Assembly: GCA_032209605.1 (NCBI GenBank)
Contig: JASFXZ010000001.1
Coordinates: forward strand, 32,120,619-32,184,618
Reading direction: 5' to 3'
Length of the DNA stretch: 64,000 bases
From: Mactromeris polynyma
Lineage: Eukaryota; Mollusca; Bivalvia; Venerida; Mactridae
The notes below the pieces were generated by a model. That model was not told the DNA's origin, did no database searches, and saw nothing but the letters and a program-made list of their open reading frames with translations. Position 1 is the stretch's first letter. Each line of letters opens with the position of its first letter. A program made the translations under genes and the position numbers. This document shows positions 21,272-32,078 of the stretch, piece by piece.

Positions 21272-21502
21272 GGCCCCGATCTCCCAAAACATCTCCATTT
21301 GAGCTAAATCTCAGCTCAAATATTGTCCCATATTGTTGAGATTTTCCTAATTTGAGACCGGACTCAAAAACGGTTTGTAATACCATCAAAACAAAAAATA
21401 TGAGTTTTTTCTCATTTTTTTTAAAAATATTCAAATGAGATTTGTCTCAATCTCAGTCTCGTTTTAAGCCAAATTGAGATGCTTTGAGAGATTGTGGCAA
21501 GG
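21272..21502 (+). mobile_element. ATCTCAG-rich MITE, copy 1
   Basis: The left end GGCCCCGATCTCCC and inner AAATCTCAGCTCAAATAT match copies at 39116-39355 and 63000-63241. The right end (GATGCTTTGAGAGATTG) is the decayed inverted counterpart. The interior is a series of GAGAT/ATCTC segments on both strands. Confidence 0.65.
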
Positions 21503-21644
21503 TAAACAAGCCAAGTTATGAAGGTTAATATAAATGGTGACACATCCAATAGAAAACAATAGCAATTTCACACCAGGCCAAGCAACTCATACATGTCGTA
21601 CAAAAAAAATGGAGCGAAAATATAAAGGTTATAAGATCAAACTA

Positions 21645-21821
21645 CAGTCGAACCTTGTTCATTCAAATTCATCTGGTCCAAAATTTTATTTCGAATAATA
21701 CATGGTTTCAAATAGGCCATTTCTATTTAAAATTCAAAGAAGATACATCAGGACCTGATAATGATTTTGGATGATTATTCGTATTCGGATAGAAGGTTGT
21801 CAAATAAACGAGGTCCGACTG
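21645..21821 (+). mobile_element. Mariner-type MITE (CAGTCGAACC ends)
   Basis: The left end CAGTCGAACCTTGTTCATT is inverted at the right as AAACGAGGTCCGACTG. TA precedes the left end; the right flank is TTTT, so the target duplication is not intact. No coding capacity. Confidence 0.6.
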
Positions 21822-21914
21822 TTTTCCAAATGCTAGGGCCAAGTAGCGTCTGGGTTAATTTAGGGACAAACTGCTGCAAATAGACATTGAAGGGAGGCAT
21901 GGAAATATATCATA

Positions 21915-22150
21915 GTTAAAGAGGCCTTATTCACAAACATTTTAAGACTGAAACTCAGACATAGACCAAATTTATATTCACCAGCCTTTTGTTTTCAATG
22001 AATCTAAACCAATGAAGCTTGTCTGAATAATTACTGCTACCCACTGTACACTTTGGGCATTTTTTTCCAAAAATCTATATTGTTATAACAACGCAGGAGC
22101 AAAAATAACTTAAAACATTTTCAAGTCTCCGTCTGTGTTTCAGTCTTTTT
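21915..22150. mobile_element. Short TIR element, same family as 63470-63725
   Basis: Left GCCTTATTCACAAACATT and CAGCCTTTTG, and inverted right-end pieces (TTTCAGTCTTTTTATG), match the better preserved copy near the window's right edge. Confidence 0.5.
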
Positions 22151-22584
22151 ATGATTATGAACAAGACCATAGTATATGCAACAATAACTCAATTATTACT
22201 CATTATTATGAATCAAAATATCCCAGTCACGATAAAAAACACTATGACAAAGTGACCCGTCAGTACCTCGAAAGACACATATCTAGTAACAACAGCTGTG
22301 TCACATATTGTAAATATTGAGGCAGTCTTGTTTTCACCTGATGTGGAAATAACAAGTGAAGAATGAAAAGATAAAATGAATTATCTAGATCTATATGATG
22401 ACTTGGATGAAACAATCTAACACAATGTGGTATGATAAATGCACAATTGAGCCATCAATCTGAAGTTAATCATCATTCATGCAATAATGCTAACACATAA
22501 TCAAGAAAACCAGAACTCATATCAGTGAAAACTAAAACAAATAAGAATAAATTTTTAAACTATTTCTAAAATTTGAGAAAACAA

Positions 22585-22925
22585 TACTAGATGCGTTCAA
22601 AGCCCACGGATGCCTCCGCTATGGGCTTTTCAGTAGAATGCAAGTATCCTGTTTGTAAAGGCCAAAAAGTTATTGATCGCAAACCAATAGTTGATGTCGA
22701 ACAAGTGCCATAACCTGAATAACTCAAATTTGGCGAATTGTAAACCAATATCGCACTTGATCTGTATTTTATTATCTTAACGTATGAACCCAATATGAAT
22801 TGAATACACCCATTGATTTAAGAGTTACAAACAGACAGAATGATTGACGGACAGTAGGATGGACAGGGGTAACACTTTATGACCTTTCACCATTCTTCAA
22901 ATGACGGGGGGGGGGGAATACAAAT
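22585..22925. repeat. Dispersed repeat ending in a G tract
   Basis: It runs from AGTTATTGATCGCAAACC through ACAAACAGACAGAATGATTG to GACAGGGGTAACAC and a G tract at about 22905. This composition is common in bivalve genomes (general knowledge). Open frames inside are not credible genes. Confidence 0.4.
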
Positions 22926-23091
22926 ACTCATTAATACTCATTTTATAGACTAACTGCCACTTAAAACTAACATTTTACATTGTACGGTATGGATTCGAAT
23001 GCCACAAATCCCACAAATGCCTATTGATGAGGAAAATAAAATTCTCTCCCACAAAAATATATCAATCCAATTCAATATTAGCATAGTCAGA

Positions 23092-24600
23092 AGTCTAACA
23101 TTGACATGAACACCAACAGAGGTCTATCATTGGCATGTACACCAACAGTGGTCTAACATTGGCATATACACCAACAGAGGTCTAACATTGACATGTACAC
23201 CAACAGTGGTCTAACATTGGCATGTACACCAACAGAGGTCTATCACTGGCATGTTCACCAACAGTGATCTATCATTGGCATGTACACCAACAGTGGTCTA
23301 ACATTGACATGTACACCAACAGAGGTCTAACATTGGCATATACACCAACAGTGGTCTAACATTGACATGTTCACCAACAGTGGTCTATCACTGGCATGTA
23401 CACCAACAGAGGTCTAACATTGGCATGTACACCAACAGAGGTCTATCACTGGCATGTACACCAACAGAGGTCTAACATTGGCATGTACACCAACAGAGGT
23501 CTATCACTGGCATGTACACCAACAGTGGTCTATCACTGGCATGTACACCAACAGAGGTCTATCACTGGCATGTACACCAACAGAGGTCTATCATTGGCAT
23601 GTACACCAACAGAGGTCTATCACTGGCATGTACGCCAACAGAGGTCTAACATTGGCATGTACACCAACAGAGGTCTATCCCTGGCATGTACACCAACAGT
23701 GTTCTAACATTGGCATGTACACCAACAGTGGTCTATCCCTGGCATGTACACCAACAGTGTTCTAACATTGGCATGTACACCAACAGTGGTCTATCCCTGG
23801 CATGTACACCAACAGAGGTCTATCATTGGCAGGTACACCAACAGAGGTCTATCACTGGCATGTACACCAACAGAGGTCTATCACTGGCATGTACACCAAC
23901 GGAGGTCTAACATTGGCATGTACACCAACAGAGGTCTATCATTGGCAGGTACACCAACAGAGGTCTATCACTGGCATGTACACCAACAGAGGTCTATCAT
24001 TGGCATGTACACCAACAGAGGTCTATCACTGGCATGTACACCAACAGGGGTCTAACATTGGCATGTACACCAACAGAGGTCTATCACTGGCATGTACACC
24101 AACAGTGGTCTAACATTGGCATGTACACCAACAGAGGTCTAACATTGACATGTACACCAACAGAGGTCTAACATTGGCATGTACACCAACAGAGGTCTAT
24201 CACTGGCATGTACACCAACAGAGGTCTATCACTGGCATGTACAACAACAGTGGTCTATCACTGGCATGTACACCAACAGTGGTCTATCACTGGCATGTAC
24301 ACCAACAGAGGTCTATCACTGGCATGTACACTAACAGTGGTCTAACATTGGCATGTACACCAACAGAGGTCTATCACTGGCATGTACGCCAACAGAGGTC
24401 TAACATTGGCATGTACACCAACAGTGGTCTATCACTGGCATGTACACCAACAGAGGACTATCACTGGCATGTACACCAACAGTGGTCTAACATTGGCATG
24501 TACACCAACAGAGGTCTATCCCTGGCATGTACACCAACAGAGGTCTAACATTGGCATGTATAACAACAGTGGGCTAACATTGGCATGTACACCAAAACAG
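23092..24600. repeat. 29-bp minisatellite, about 52 units
   Basis: The tandem unit is CATGTACACCAACAGAGGTC plus a 9-base variable part, usually TATCACTGG or TAACATTGG. A second polymorphism is AGAGG/AGTGG. Because 29 is not a multiple of 3, every forward frame cycles through the same peptide series and stays open, which creates long spurious open frames. There are no spacers, so it is not a CRISPR array. Confidence 0.95.
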
Positions 24601-24829
24601 TGTATGACTACAGTGAAAATTATAATTCAAGACAAAAAATGGTCGGTAAGAATTTTGTCAATTAAATCAATAAATTACAATACTATCTTTCACAGACATA
24701 CATGTATCACAGTATTACAACAATCATAAGGTACAAGAACCATCCATTATGTAAGAAAAACCACACATACCTTATCTAGGCATGAAAGCAAAAGTATTCT
24801 GTCTGTATATAAACAGACCTACAAGATTT

Positions 24830-25345
24830 GCTTTGATCATTAGATCAGGCTTTCCAGCAGTTTCTGACAAAAACAGGGCTATTTTACAGTTATTCTGAAC
24901 TAATGTTAAGACAAAAATTAGGAAGTTTAGGACTTCATTCTAAAATATTAGCACTTTTTCAGGAACCACTTACCTCTAAAAAGAGAGACAATATCAACTC
25001 ACACATAGTGTATGCTTACCAGCACTTAATAGTCTTCAGATGGCCTTGGCTGTATACTCAAAAAATGAAATCTTTGTACACCAGTCACAGCCAGTACCAA
25101 GCTGAAGCTAACGATCCACTGTTAACTGTATGAAAAGCCATTATTTCAAAAAGAACTAGAAACATGTTGTTAAATACAGTTTAGTCATTATGACCATTCA
25201 CCCTGAAAAGAAAGATGAACATCAGGAATTTCAATGAAAAATTAGGACATTTTTTAGGAATTTTGACACTTTTTTAGGAATTTTAGCAAAATTGCAAACT
25301 GTTTGGATATTTTAGAAATTCTAGGGCCACTGGAAAGCCTGCACG
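24830..25345. repeat. Dispersed repeat family B, copy 2 (right of the 29-bp array)
   Basis: It is collinear with 20220-20805 from TTCCAGCAG...TTCTGACAAAAACAGG to the TTTTTTAGGAATTTTAG tail. It has the same orientation as copy 1, so the pair are direct repeats about 4.6 kb apart. Confidence 0.7.
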
Positions 25346-26185
25346 GTGTATGAACAGATTGTAAAATGAAGAAGTTAATTAACAAACACATAAACACAGT
25401 TTATCAATTGGTAACGATACCTAGGAATCAGCATACGAAACAAAGCACACCATAAATCAACCAACAAGGAACGATGATGATATTAAGAAGCACTCAAAAA
25501 AACACATCCTAACAATATGATGGTGTAACAACACAGTGTACTCGCAGGCAACCTTGTAACAGAAATAAACAAGACCTGCTTATGATTATACATATTAAGA
25601 GTATTCTAAGCAACAGTTTTTAACTAAATACAACATCAAGCAAAAACTTTATTCAAACATAAATGGTGTATTATATACACGGTACAATATAACTCAAAGT
25701 GCACATAATAATCAATATAAATTGTTAAATAATACAAAAAAATACATGTGGTATCATTACAATAAATAACAGAAACACACCTTCAAATGGGTCAGACTAC
25801 CCGAGTTTGTATAATTACTTAACATATTATGCATTTGCAATAGAGAAAAGGTCAAAGCAAGTTTATATTATGGAGGACTAAACCTTATAAATTGATGGTA
25901 TGCCAGACATAATGTTAAGTATAGAAAGATTGATAGAACGATTTCTCATTTATCGACTGTTGTTTTCACAATTTCCAATCAAATAATCAATCTATTAGGG
26001 GATCATCAATTGAAACACATAGGAAATAGGCTTCAATTGCAAACGAGTTCATATGACGGAGGTGCCGCCATTTTACAGTCTAAGCCTTTCCTGCAGTAGG
26101 GGTATAGCAAATTCAGATTGCTTATATTGATGTCAAATCATAACTCAAAGACTATTATCGCATATAACTACATGCATACCAAATA
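25346..26185. other. Unassigned AT-rich intergenic DNA
   Basis: Nothing coding or RNA-like was recognised. Confidence 0.4.
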
Positions 26186-26189
26186 TACC

Positions 26190-26385
26190 TTGAATACATA
26201 CATTGTTCATACAGAATTCCCCCCAAAAAATACAGTTACTTTTCAAGAACTTTTCCCCCACTTTAAAGCACTAGAAATGTTGATCTTTTCCTGTATAGAT
26301 AAGAAGGGATCCACCATATTTTCCAATTATAACTATTGGACATTATTTGTGACCCAAGGTGATATATATATGTGACTTGAAGTTC
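26190..26385. repeat. Fragment of the CTTTTCAAGG MITE family
   Basis: TTCATACAGAATTC and ACTTTTCAAGAACTTTT...GAAATGTTGATCTTTTC parallel the fuller copy at 42031-42510. A diverged relative at 27590-27680 ends ATGAACCCTGTA. Confidence 0.5.
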
Positions 26386-26692
26386 AATTGCCCAACAAGC
26401 CATTTTCACAAATTGGCAACTATAGTCCCAAGTGTTTTTCAGTCAATAACAAAGATGCGTAACTTCATATGCTGAATTATGATCAATGAAACAATTAAGT
26501 TTTGTTAATCTAAGTAGATTACATTTTAAGATAAATGTGACACAATTTTTATAGTTAAAAAAAGCCCCAATTTTTACTAAATCAAGGGCAATAACTCTGA
26601 TTTTACTAATTGAATCCAAAGTTGAAATCAAAGGAGCATAATTTCATGAGCTGACTAATATTCCTTATTACATGTTTCATCGGGTCTAACGC

Positions 26693-26933
26693 CGTTTCTC
26701 AACGATATTTCAGTTATATACGGCGGCTGGTTCACCTAACCAGTTTTTCCTGGACTGAATTCTTACCAGTACTAACTTACCCCTCCACAAGGAGCCGGCA
26801 ACTTCTCCACATGTGGAGGAAAATCGACATTTTTGTCAAATTTTCATGGAAGGGTATGACCTGCCGCGACCGGGAATCGAACCCGGATCGCCGGGTTACA
26901 AGTCCAGCGCAATAACCACTGGACCACGGCCGC
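26693..26933 (-). repeat. tRNA-Thr-headed SINE
   Basis: On the minus strand a 69-nt tRNA-like head (26865-26933) is followed by a body ending near 26693. The head has a 7-bp acceptor stem (GCGGCCG with CGGTCGC), anticodon loop CTTGTAA (anticodon TGT, Thr), and T arm CCGGG-TTCGATT-CCCGG. The body includes AGTACTGGTAAGAATT, CTGGTTAGGTGAACC and CGCCGTATATAACTGAAATA, a segment seen in many molluscan SINEs (general knowledge; possibly the Meta domain). The body linkage argues for a SINE and not a free tRNA gene. Confidence 0.75.
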
Positions 26934-26939
26934 GGCTTC

Positions 26940-27840
26940 CTTATTACAGTTTTGTTATTCAAGGTCAATGAATTTTTTGAGATAAAACTGGCGGGGAAAC
27001 TCTCGTGGAACAAAAATATGGATGGACAAGAGTAAATCTAAAAATAGAAATACTGCCAGATATGAGTATGACAAGGAACAATACCAAATTACCATGAAAG
27101 TTACATTTACTATTCAAGTTTGCATTTTATATGTGCAAACAGAAAAAAGAATTAGCAAAAAATAATAACAATTCATAGGGGTATTGAATAACAAATGCAG
27201 AAACAACAACATATTGAAATACTGTTATGCAGGTAAAATATTATCAAAACAATAGAATAAATACAGCTTATCTGAAACTCATAATCAATACAAAATATCA
27301 ATGTTCTTCATTCAATTAAAATCTACTTAATTTATTGCTTAGCACAAAGCAGTAGCTAAATGGTAGTATTTTTTACCTCCAAATAGGCAACCTGGTACAA
27401 TTGTGTTTGGTTGTGTTCAGTATTACAGTTATTTACTGTAAATCACTTTATTTATGCAACATTAAATTTTTGTGAAAGTCATGCCCAGAAGTATTTCGCG
27501 AAATGATGATGCTAATGCTGGATATGATCTCCAGATTTCAGATGAAATCCATGCATTTCTTTTTTCAAAATTCAAGTATCTACTGAGGGGTTTTGAGGGT
27601 TTTAGCCATTTTTAAGGAGTTTGCAAGGATGAGCATCGATTTAAGGACTTTTTAAGGTCTGTATGAACCCTGTATTAACTAACTGTGACTCACAACACCA
27701 ATCAAGTTGGTGAAACAATACAAAATGTAGTCAAATATCAAACATGATTTGTTGACAAAGTAACTGTTTTTTACTTGATAGTGAGCATATCTTACTCGGA
27801 CCATTTAACCTGATCCTCATTAGCATAATTTCACAGTAGA
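26940..27840. other. Intergenic DNA with a short dispersed motif
   Basis: It is mostly unassigned AT-rich DNA. TACTGTAAATCACTTTATTT at 27430-27450 recurs at 28858-28905, including the neighbouring GAAGTC.TGCCCAG segment, so both are remnants of one repeat family. Confidence 0.4.
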
Positions 27841-27989
27841 CTGATTATCAAAATTTATCTTCGTCTCTAATCCAATTAACTTCCGCTCTTGTCATATTGA
27901 TGTACAGGTTTGGTAATTTAATAAGGAAAGGAATCCACAAATGCAATGATTTCCATAACTGCAACGAAAAATACCAACGATGCACGATT

Positions 27990-28295
27990 CTCTCATGTAA
28001 AATTATATAGTCATCGTACATACATGTGAACTCTCCTGATTTCCACGGTTGACAGGCCACTCCCGCTCTCCCGGCAGGGAGCCGCGATCTCCCCATTTTC
28101 AAAGTAAACATTGTAAATTTTTGTTGGGGTATTTTTTAGTTCATTCCCAATTGGTTTGATGAAATTACTTGTCAAACTGATAACCGGATGTGGTAAAATC
28201 AGGATACCAGTCTGCAAATGGTATATTCCACGTTTTGGGGGTTATCAAATCATGGAATCAAACGCTTGGTGACACTGATCAAAATACGACCTTCG
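27990..28295 (-). repeat. Dispersed repeat family C, copy 1
   Basis: ATGTGAACTCTCC, GACAGGCCACTC, GGGAGCCGCGATCT, TAGTTCATTCCC, GAAATTACTTGTCAAA, TGATAACCGG and GCTTGGTGACA are matched, in reverse orientation, at 56215-56515. The GC content is higher than its surroundings. The two copies lie on either side of the kelch gene. Function is unknown. Confidence 0.65.
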
Positions 28296-28299
28296 GTTG

Positions 28300-29330
28300 T
28301 CATGTTGTGTATTCAAGTTTCACACATTTCTATTGTATTCAGACATGACAATTGGCAATAAAATTGTTAATTGGCAACTTTTTTTACAGGGATACAAAAT
28401 TTCAGTCACAGAAAAATCTCCCGCTTCGAGTCTAAATCTCCCACTTTTCGAAGTGCAATCTTCCGATTTGCATTCTGAAAAGGTTCACATGTATGAGCGT
28501 AGTCGATGTATAATATATTCATTCATAACGGTCAGGATCAGGTTAATATGTTCAGATTATAACACAATTATCACTACAAATGGTCTACGTACAACAATGG
28601 ACAACACGCAATGTAATGCTGGTGTAATTATGGTTAATACCTAGGTGACTTGTGTATTTCTATGCTTATTATAACATGATCAGTTATGTGCCAAGCTCAC
28701 TGGTTTCACTAACATTTATCCTGCTTTTAAGATTATGAAACTTAAATTTTTTTTTTTTACTTACAATATAATTTGAAAATTTTGAAAAAAATTAAGTCAT
28801 GCACATGCAGAAATTATCCATGCTCTTGTATTAGTTTTTAATCTAATAAAACAAGTACTGTAAATCACTTAATTTAGCACTGTAAATCACTTTATTTAGC
28901 GACATGAAGTTTTCGTGAAGTCTTGCCCAGTAGTTTGCATGATACTTGTAAAAATAACAAAAATATTCAGATTAGTATCAATCCATCTTTTATGCAATAA
29001 AGCCTCCGTCAAGCACACAGTCATTCTGTTTTGCACAAAGACAATAAATCTAGTACACATTTTAAATGAAATCTGAAAATTCTCATTTTGTTAGGAAGAG
29101 AATACGACAATTCTTATCAATATTGAACAAACAGGAAACTGAAACTAAAAGAATATTATATCAAAATGATAACTCATTTTGAAATACCAAATTGAACCTT
29201 TCTCAAAGCAAATATCTACTATTTTTTTATTACACACTGATCTGTTAATTATTAATAACCAGGGATGGAATCTGAGATTTTCATTATTTAACAATAAATT
29301 GCCACATTAATTAAGGGCAAGCAACATTTT
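28300..29330. other. Unassigned AT-rich intergenic DNA
   Basis: Apart from the TGTAAATCACTT remnant at 28858-28905, nothing was recognised. Confidence 0.4.
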
Positions 29331-29463
29331 CTCAGAAAAAATAACCACCCTAATGGGATTCCTGATCGTAAATCAAACTTTCAGAGGAATTTAGATGGTT
29401 ATATTATATTCAGTTCAGCTTTCAAACTGCTGAACTTGGTTGGAAAAAAAACCCCAATAATCT

Positions 29464-29680
29464 CAGGGTTAATTTTGGGAAGAACACCCATACCCTTCAA
29501 ATTGGGAATTTTTGCATATTAATCTAAGAAATTGGTAAAAATTACAGCAATATTTTAGAAATAAAATTAAAGGATGTAGTAACTAATTAATCAACAATTG
29601 ATGTCTATATATATGAACTGCCTGTGAGAGAAAAGCCTCTAACTTCGTCAATTTTTGACAAATAATTCAAAAAGCCGTTT
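29464..29680 (+). mobile_element. CAGGGTT element family D, copy 1
   Basis: It begins CAGGGTTAATTTTGGGA, then CCCTTCAAATTGGGA, as in the intact copy at 47002-47262. The right end is not clear. A possible inverted end (AATAACCACCCT) lies at 29340-29352. Confidence 0.45.
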
Positions 29681-29684
29681 ACAT

Positions 29685-30543
29685 CAAGACTCCAGCCATT
29701 CCACAATTGATATAACCCTGACAAAATCAGCCATTATACTCATCAAATCTACAATAAAATCAGAGGACTTTACATTTACTATTTTCTTGAGACAATGAAT
29801 ACGGCGGTACTTGGGAGTAGACCATTCTCTTGACGATGATACCAATGAGACGCTAAAACGCCTCAAAAACAAAGGAAACAAAATTAACTTTTGAGGACGC
29901 CTTTCATAATAAGAGTAATTTGTCCAAGCAGAAACAAAGTACCATATCTTAAGTGGTAAAATTGTCCAGAGTTCAGAAGACAATCAATATATTTGCGTAA
30001 ATTTATAAAAACAGTTATTAAGTTCCAGTGGTAAACATTTTAACTTGTTACTTCAATTTTACAAATAAAAAACATACAAAATGTTACACTCTAAAACTGC
30101 CAATATCTGAAACACTGTTGAAAAGATATTCTAACTAGGATTTTACGGATCATTTAAAACATCATCAACACACATAAATACATCCATGAATACCTATGAC
30201 AATGAACACATTCTAAACATACTGTCAATATAGTGATCTCAGATTTTTTCAGAATATAAAAACCTACTACCCTTTGTCAATTTTTGTAAACTAACATATG
30301 CAATATATTTATATTTCAAGTGACCAAACAAGATCAGATTTCTATGACATATTATTGAGACACAAGCATAGGAAGGTTGAACAAGTAAAATGTTGAGTCA
30401 ATCTAGCAAGAATTTCAATATTGGTCGTTCTTATAAATAGAGAGAGAGAGAGATATCCAATCTGACAGTCCCAGTTGACAAGTTTAAAATATCCATTTTT
30501 AAGGTGACGGTCGTCAATCACACATACATTGATTCTTTCGTTG
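29685..30543. other. Flank 3' of the kelch gene
   Basis: This should contain the 3' UTR of the kelch gene (minus strand, below 30544). I could not fix a poly(A) signal. A short GA run lies at about 30440-30453. The 99-codon open frame at 29684-29983 has no domain signature. Confidence 0.35.
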
Positions 30544-32078
30544 TCATTTCTCTTTCAGAAATAACTTACTAATCTTTTCATCTCCAAAGTTAACAAAAAG
30601 TTTTACACACATTGCCTGTGTCAGGCTCATTCTTTGAGGAGCTTTCACATGCCGCGCCCATGTGTCGGAATCCGGACTGTAAGACCATACTTCGTCTTCC
30701 GTGGCATTGTGGTGCTCATGTCCGAGTGACAACACTTTATTGTCAAAATAGATGTAATGACCGATAGAGCGACCACTGAGCGTACTGGACAGTAAAGTCC
30801 ATTGGTTAGAAATATGACTATAATACTCAATAGGTATTTGACCATGGAGCGGAGTACCTGTCCGAGGGATACCACCCATTACATACACACGTTCACCCAC
30901 TAACACCATGTCATGAAGCCTTCTGGCATACAACATTCCTGGCTTGCTTTCATAGTGTCTCGAGGTAGTATGGAAACATATGAAGGTATTCATGGCCTGC
31001 CGTTCTGGTCCCAGCAACGCTACCCCACCTGTGAGGTAGATTTTATCCTTGTATTTAATGGCTGCAAGGGAATGTGTAGCCGCATGCAGGGGAGGTAAAT
31101 CTTCCCACATGTTGGTTAAAACATTATAGCGCTCAACTGAGTCTAGTATTGCAAACTGATCAGTAAGTCCACCGTATACATAGAGGTAATTTCCAACAGA
31201 AACAAGAGCGAAATCCAGCCGCAATCGCCTCATTGGCCTCAACTCCTGTCCACACAAGTGACGTGGGTCGAACCTAAATACAGAACTCATTAAACTACCG
31301 CCACCGAAGTCAACAACACGACAAATGTATGCGAAATTATCAACAACTGCAGAACGACAATCCCTACTTCCATTCACATCTGAGAATAATCGATAAAACA
31401 GTCTAGTTCGATTATCATACGCAGTGATTTGAAACGGCATATATGATGAACCATAGTGCACAAAAACAAGACAAGGGGAATCACTCCTGAGATTAGAAAC
31501 AACGTCCATAGTTGGGTGACCTTCCTTGCTTTCCATGTGATACCTGAATCCTTTTGCAACATATTGTACTCCCTGAGGGCAGCGTTTTATAACATCACTT
31601 TCCTGAATGGATGCTAACTCTAACTGTGACATGAGGGGAAATCGTATGTGATTCAAAGCAGATGGTCCGTCAGTGGCTATCCTAGAATTGCTATAATGAA
31701 ACCACTTTTCCAGACATCGGAACAACTTATATTCAGACGATATTCTTAAACTATCTTTCGACAAATGTTTAACTAAAGTAGTGACATTCATCTTAAGAAA
31801 TTGTTGCGTCTGGCTGAAATCGTAAAAATTACTCTGAATCATATGGTCCCAATGTTCTACAACACGATCCAGGGAATATGTATCGGCAATACTGAGGAAA
31901 TCTTCGGCATTCTCAAACGTCATTAGTGAGATTATATACGAACTGCAGAGATTCAATCCCGACTCAACCTGAAGATGACTTGCCGTGTTGATAATTTCAG
32001 TAAGATTATCATAATGCAAACGCATTTCGCCACTGTATATAAAGTCCAGAACATGCTGGAGGCCGTCTGCTGTTACAC
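30544..32078 (-). CDS. Kelch gene third coding exon (end of BTB, BACK, Kelch propeller)
   Basis: The acceptor ATTTCAG|GT lies at 32079. The exon reads [20 protein letters not shown] (BTB C-terminus), [14 protein letters not shown] (BACK) and a propeller with repeat marks YLYVYGG (near residue 380), IYLTGG (near 428) and VYVMGG (near 479), plus W-x(5-6) marks such as MWEDL, QWTLL and TWARHV. About six blades can be traced, but the first two and the last lack the Gly doublet (SLGHEHH in the last). TGA at 30544-30546 ends the frame. A single exon holding BACK and Kelch is frequent in KLHL genes. Confidence 0.92.

Noticed and set aside
23396..24729. Long overlapping open frames rich in MYTNRGLSLACTPTEV-type repeats
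   Set aside because: They are read-through of the 29-bp minisatellite in three frames; no domain, splice sites or start context.
26865..26933. Functional tRNA-Thr gene
   Set aside because: The tRNA-like head is fused to a SINE body also found elsewhere in the window, and at 69 nt its D arm is short.
29684..29983. 99-codon minus-strand frame downstream of the kelch gene
   Set aside because: No recognisable domain or splice context; likely chance or 3' flank.
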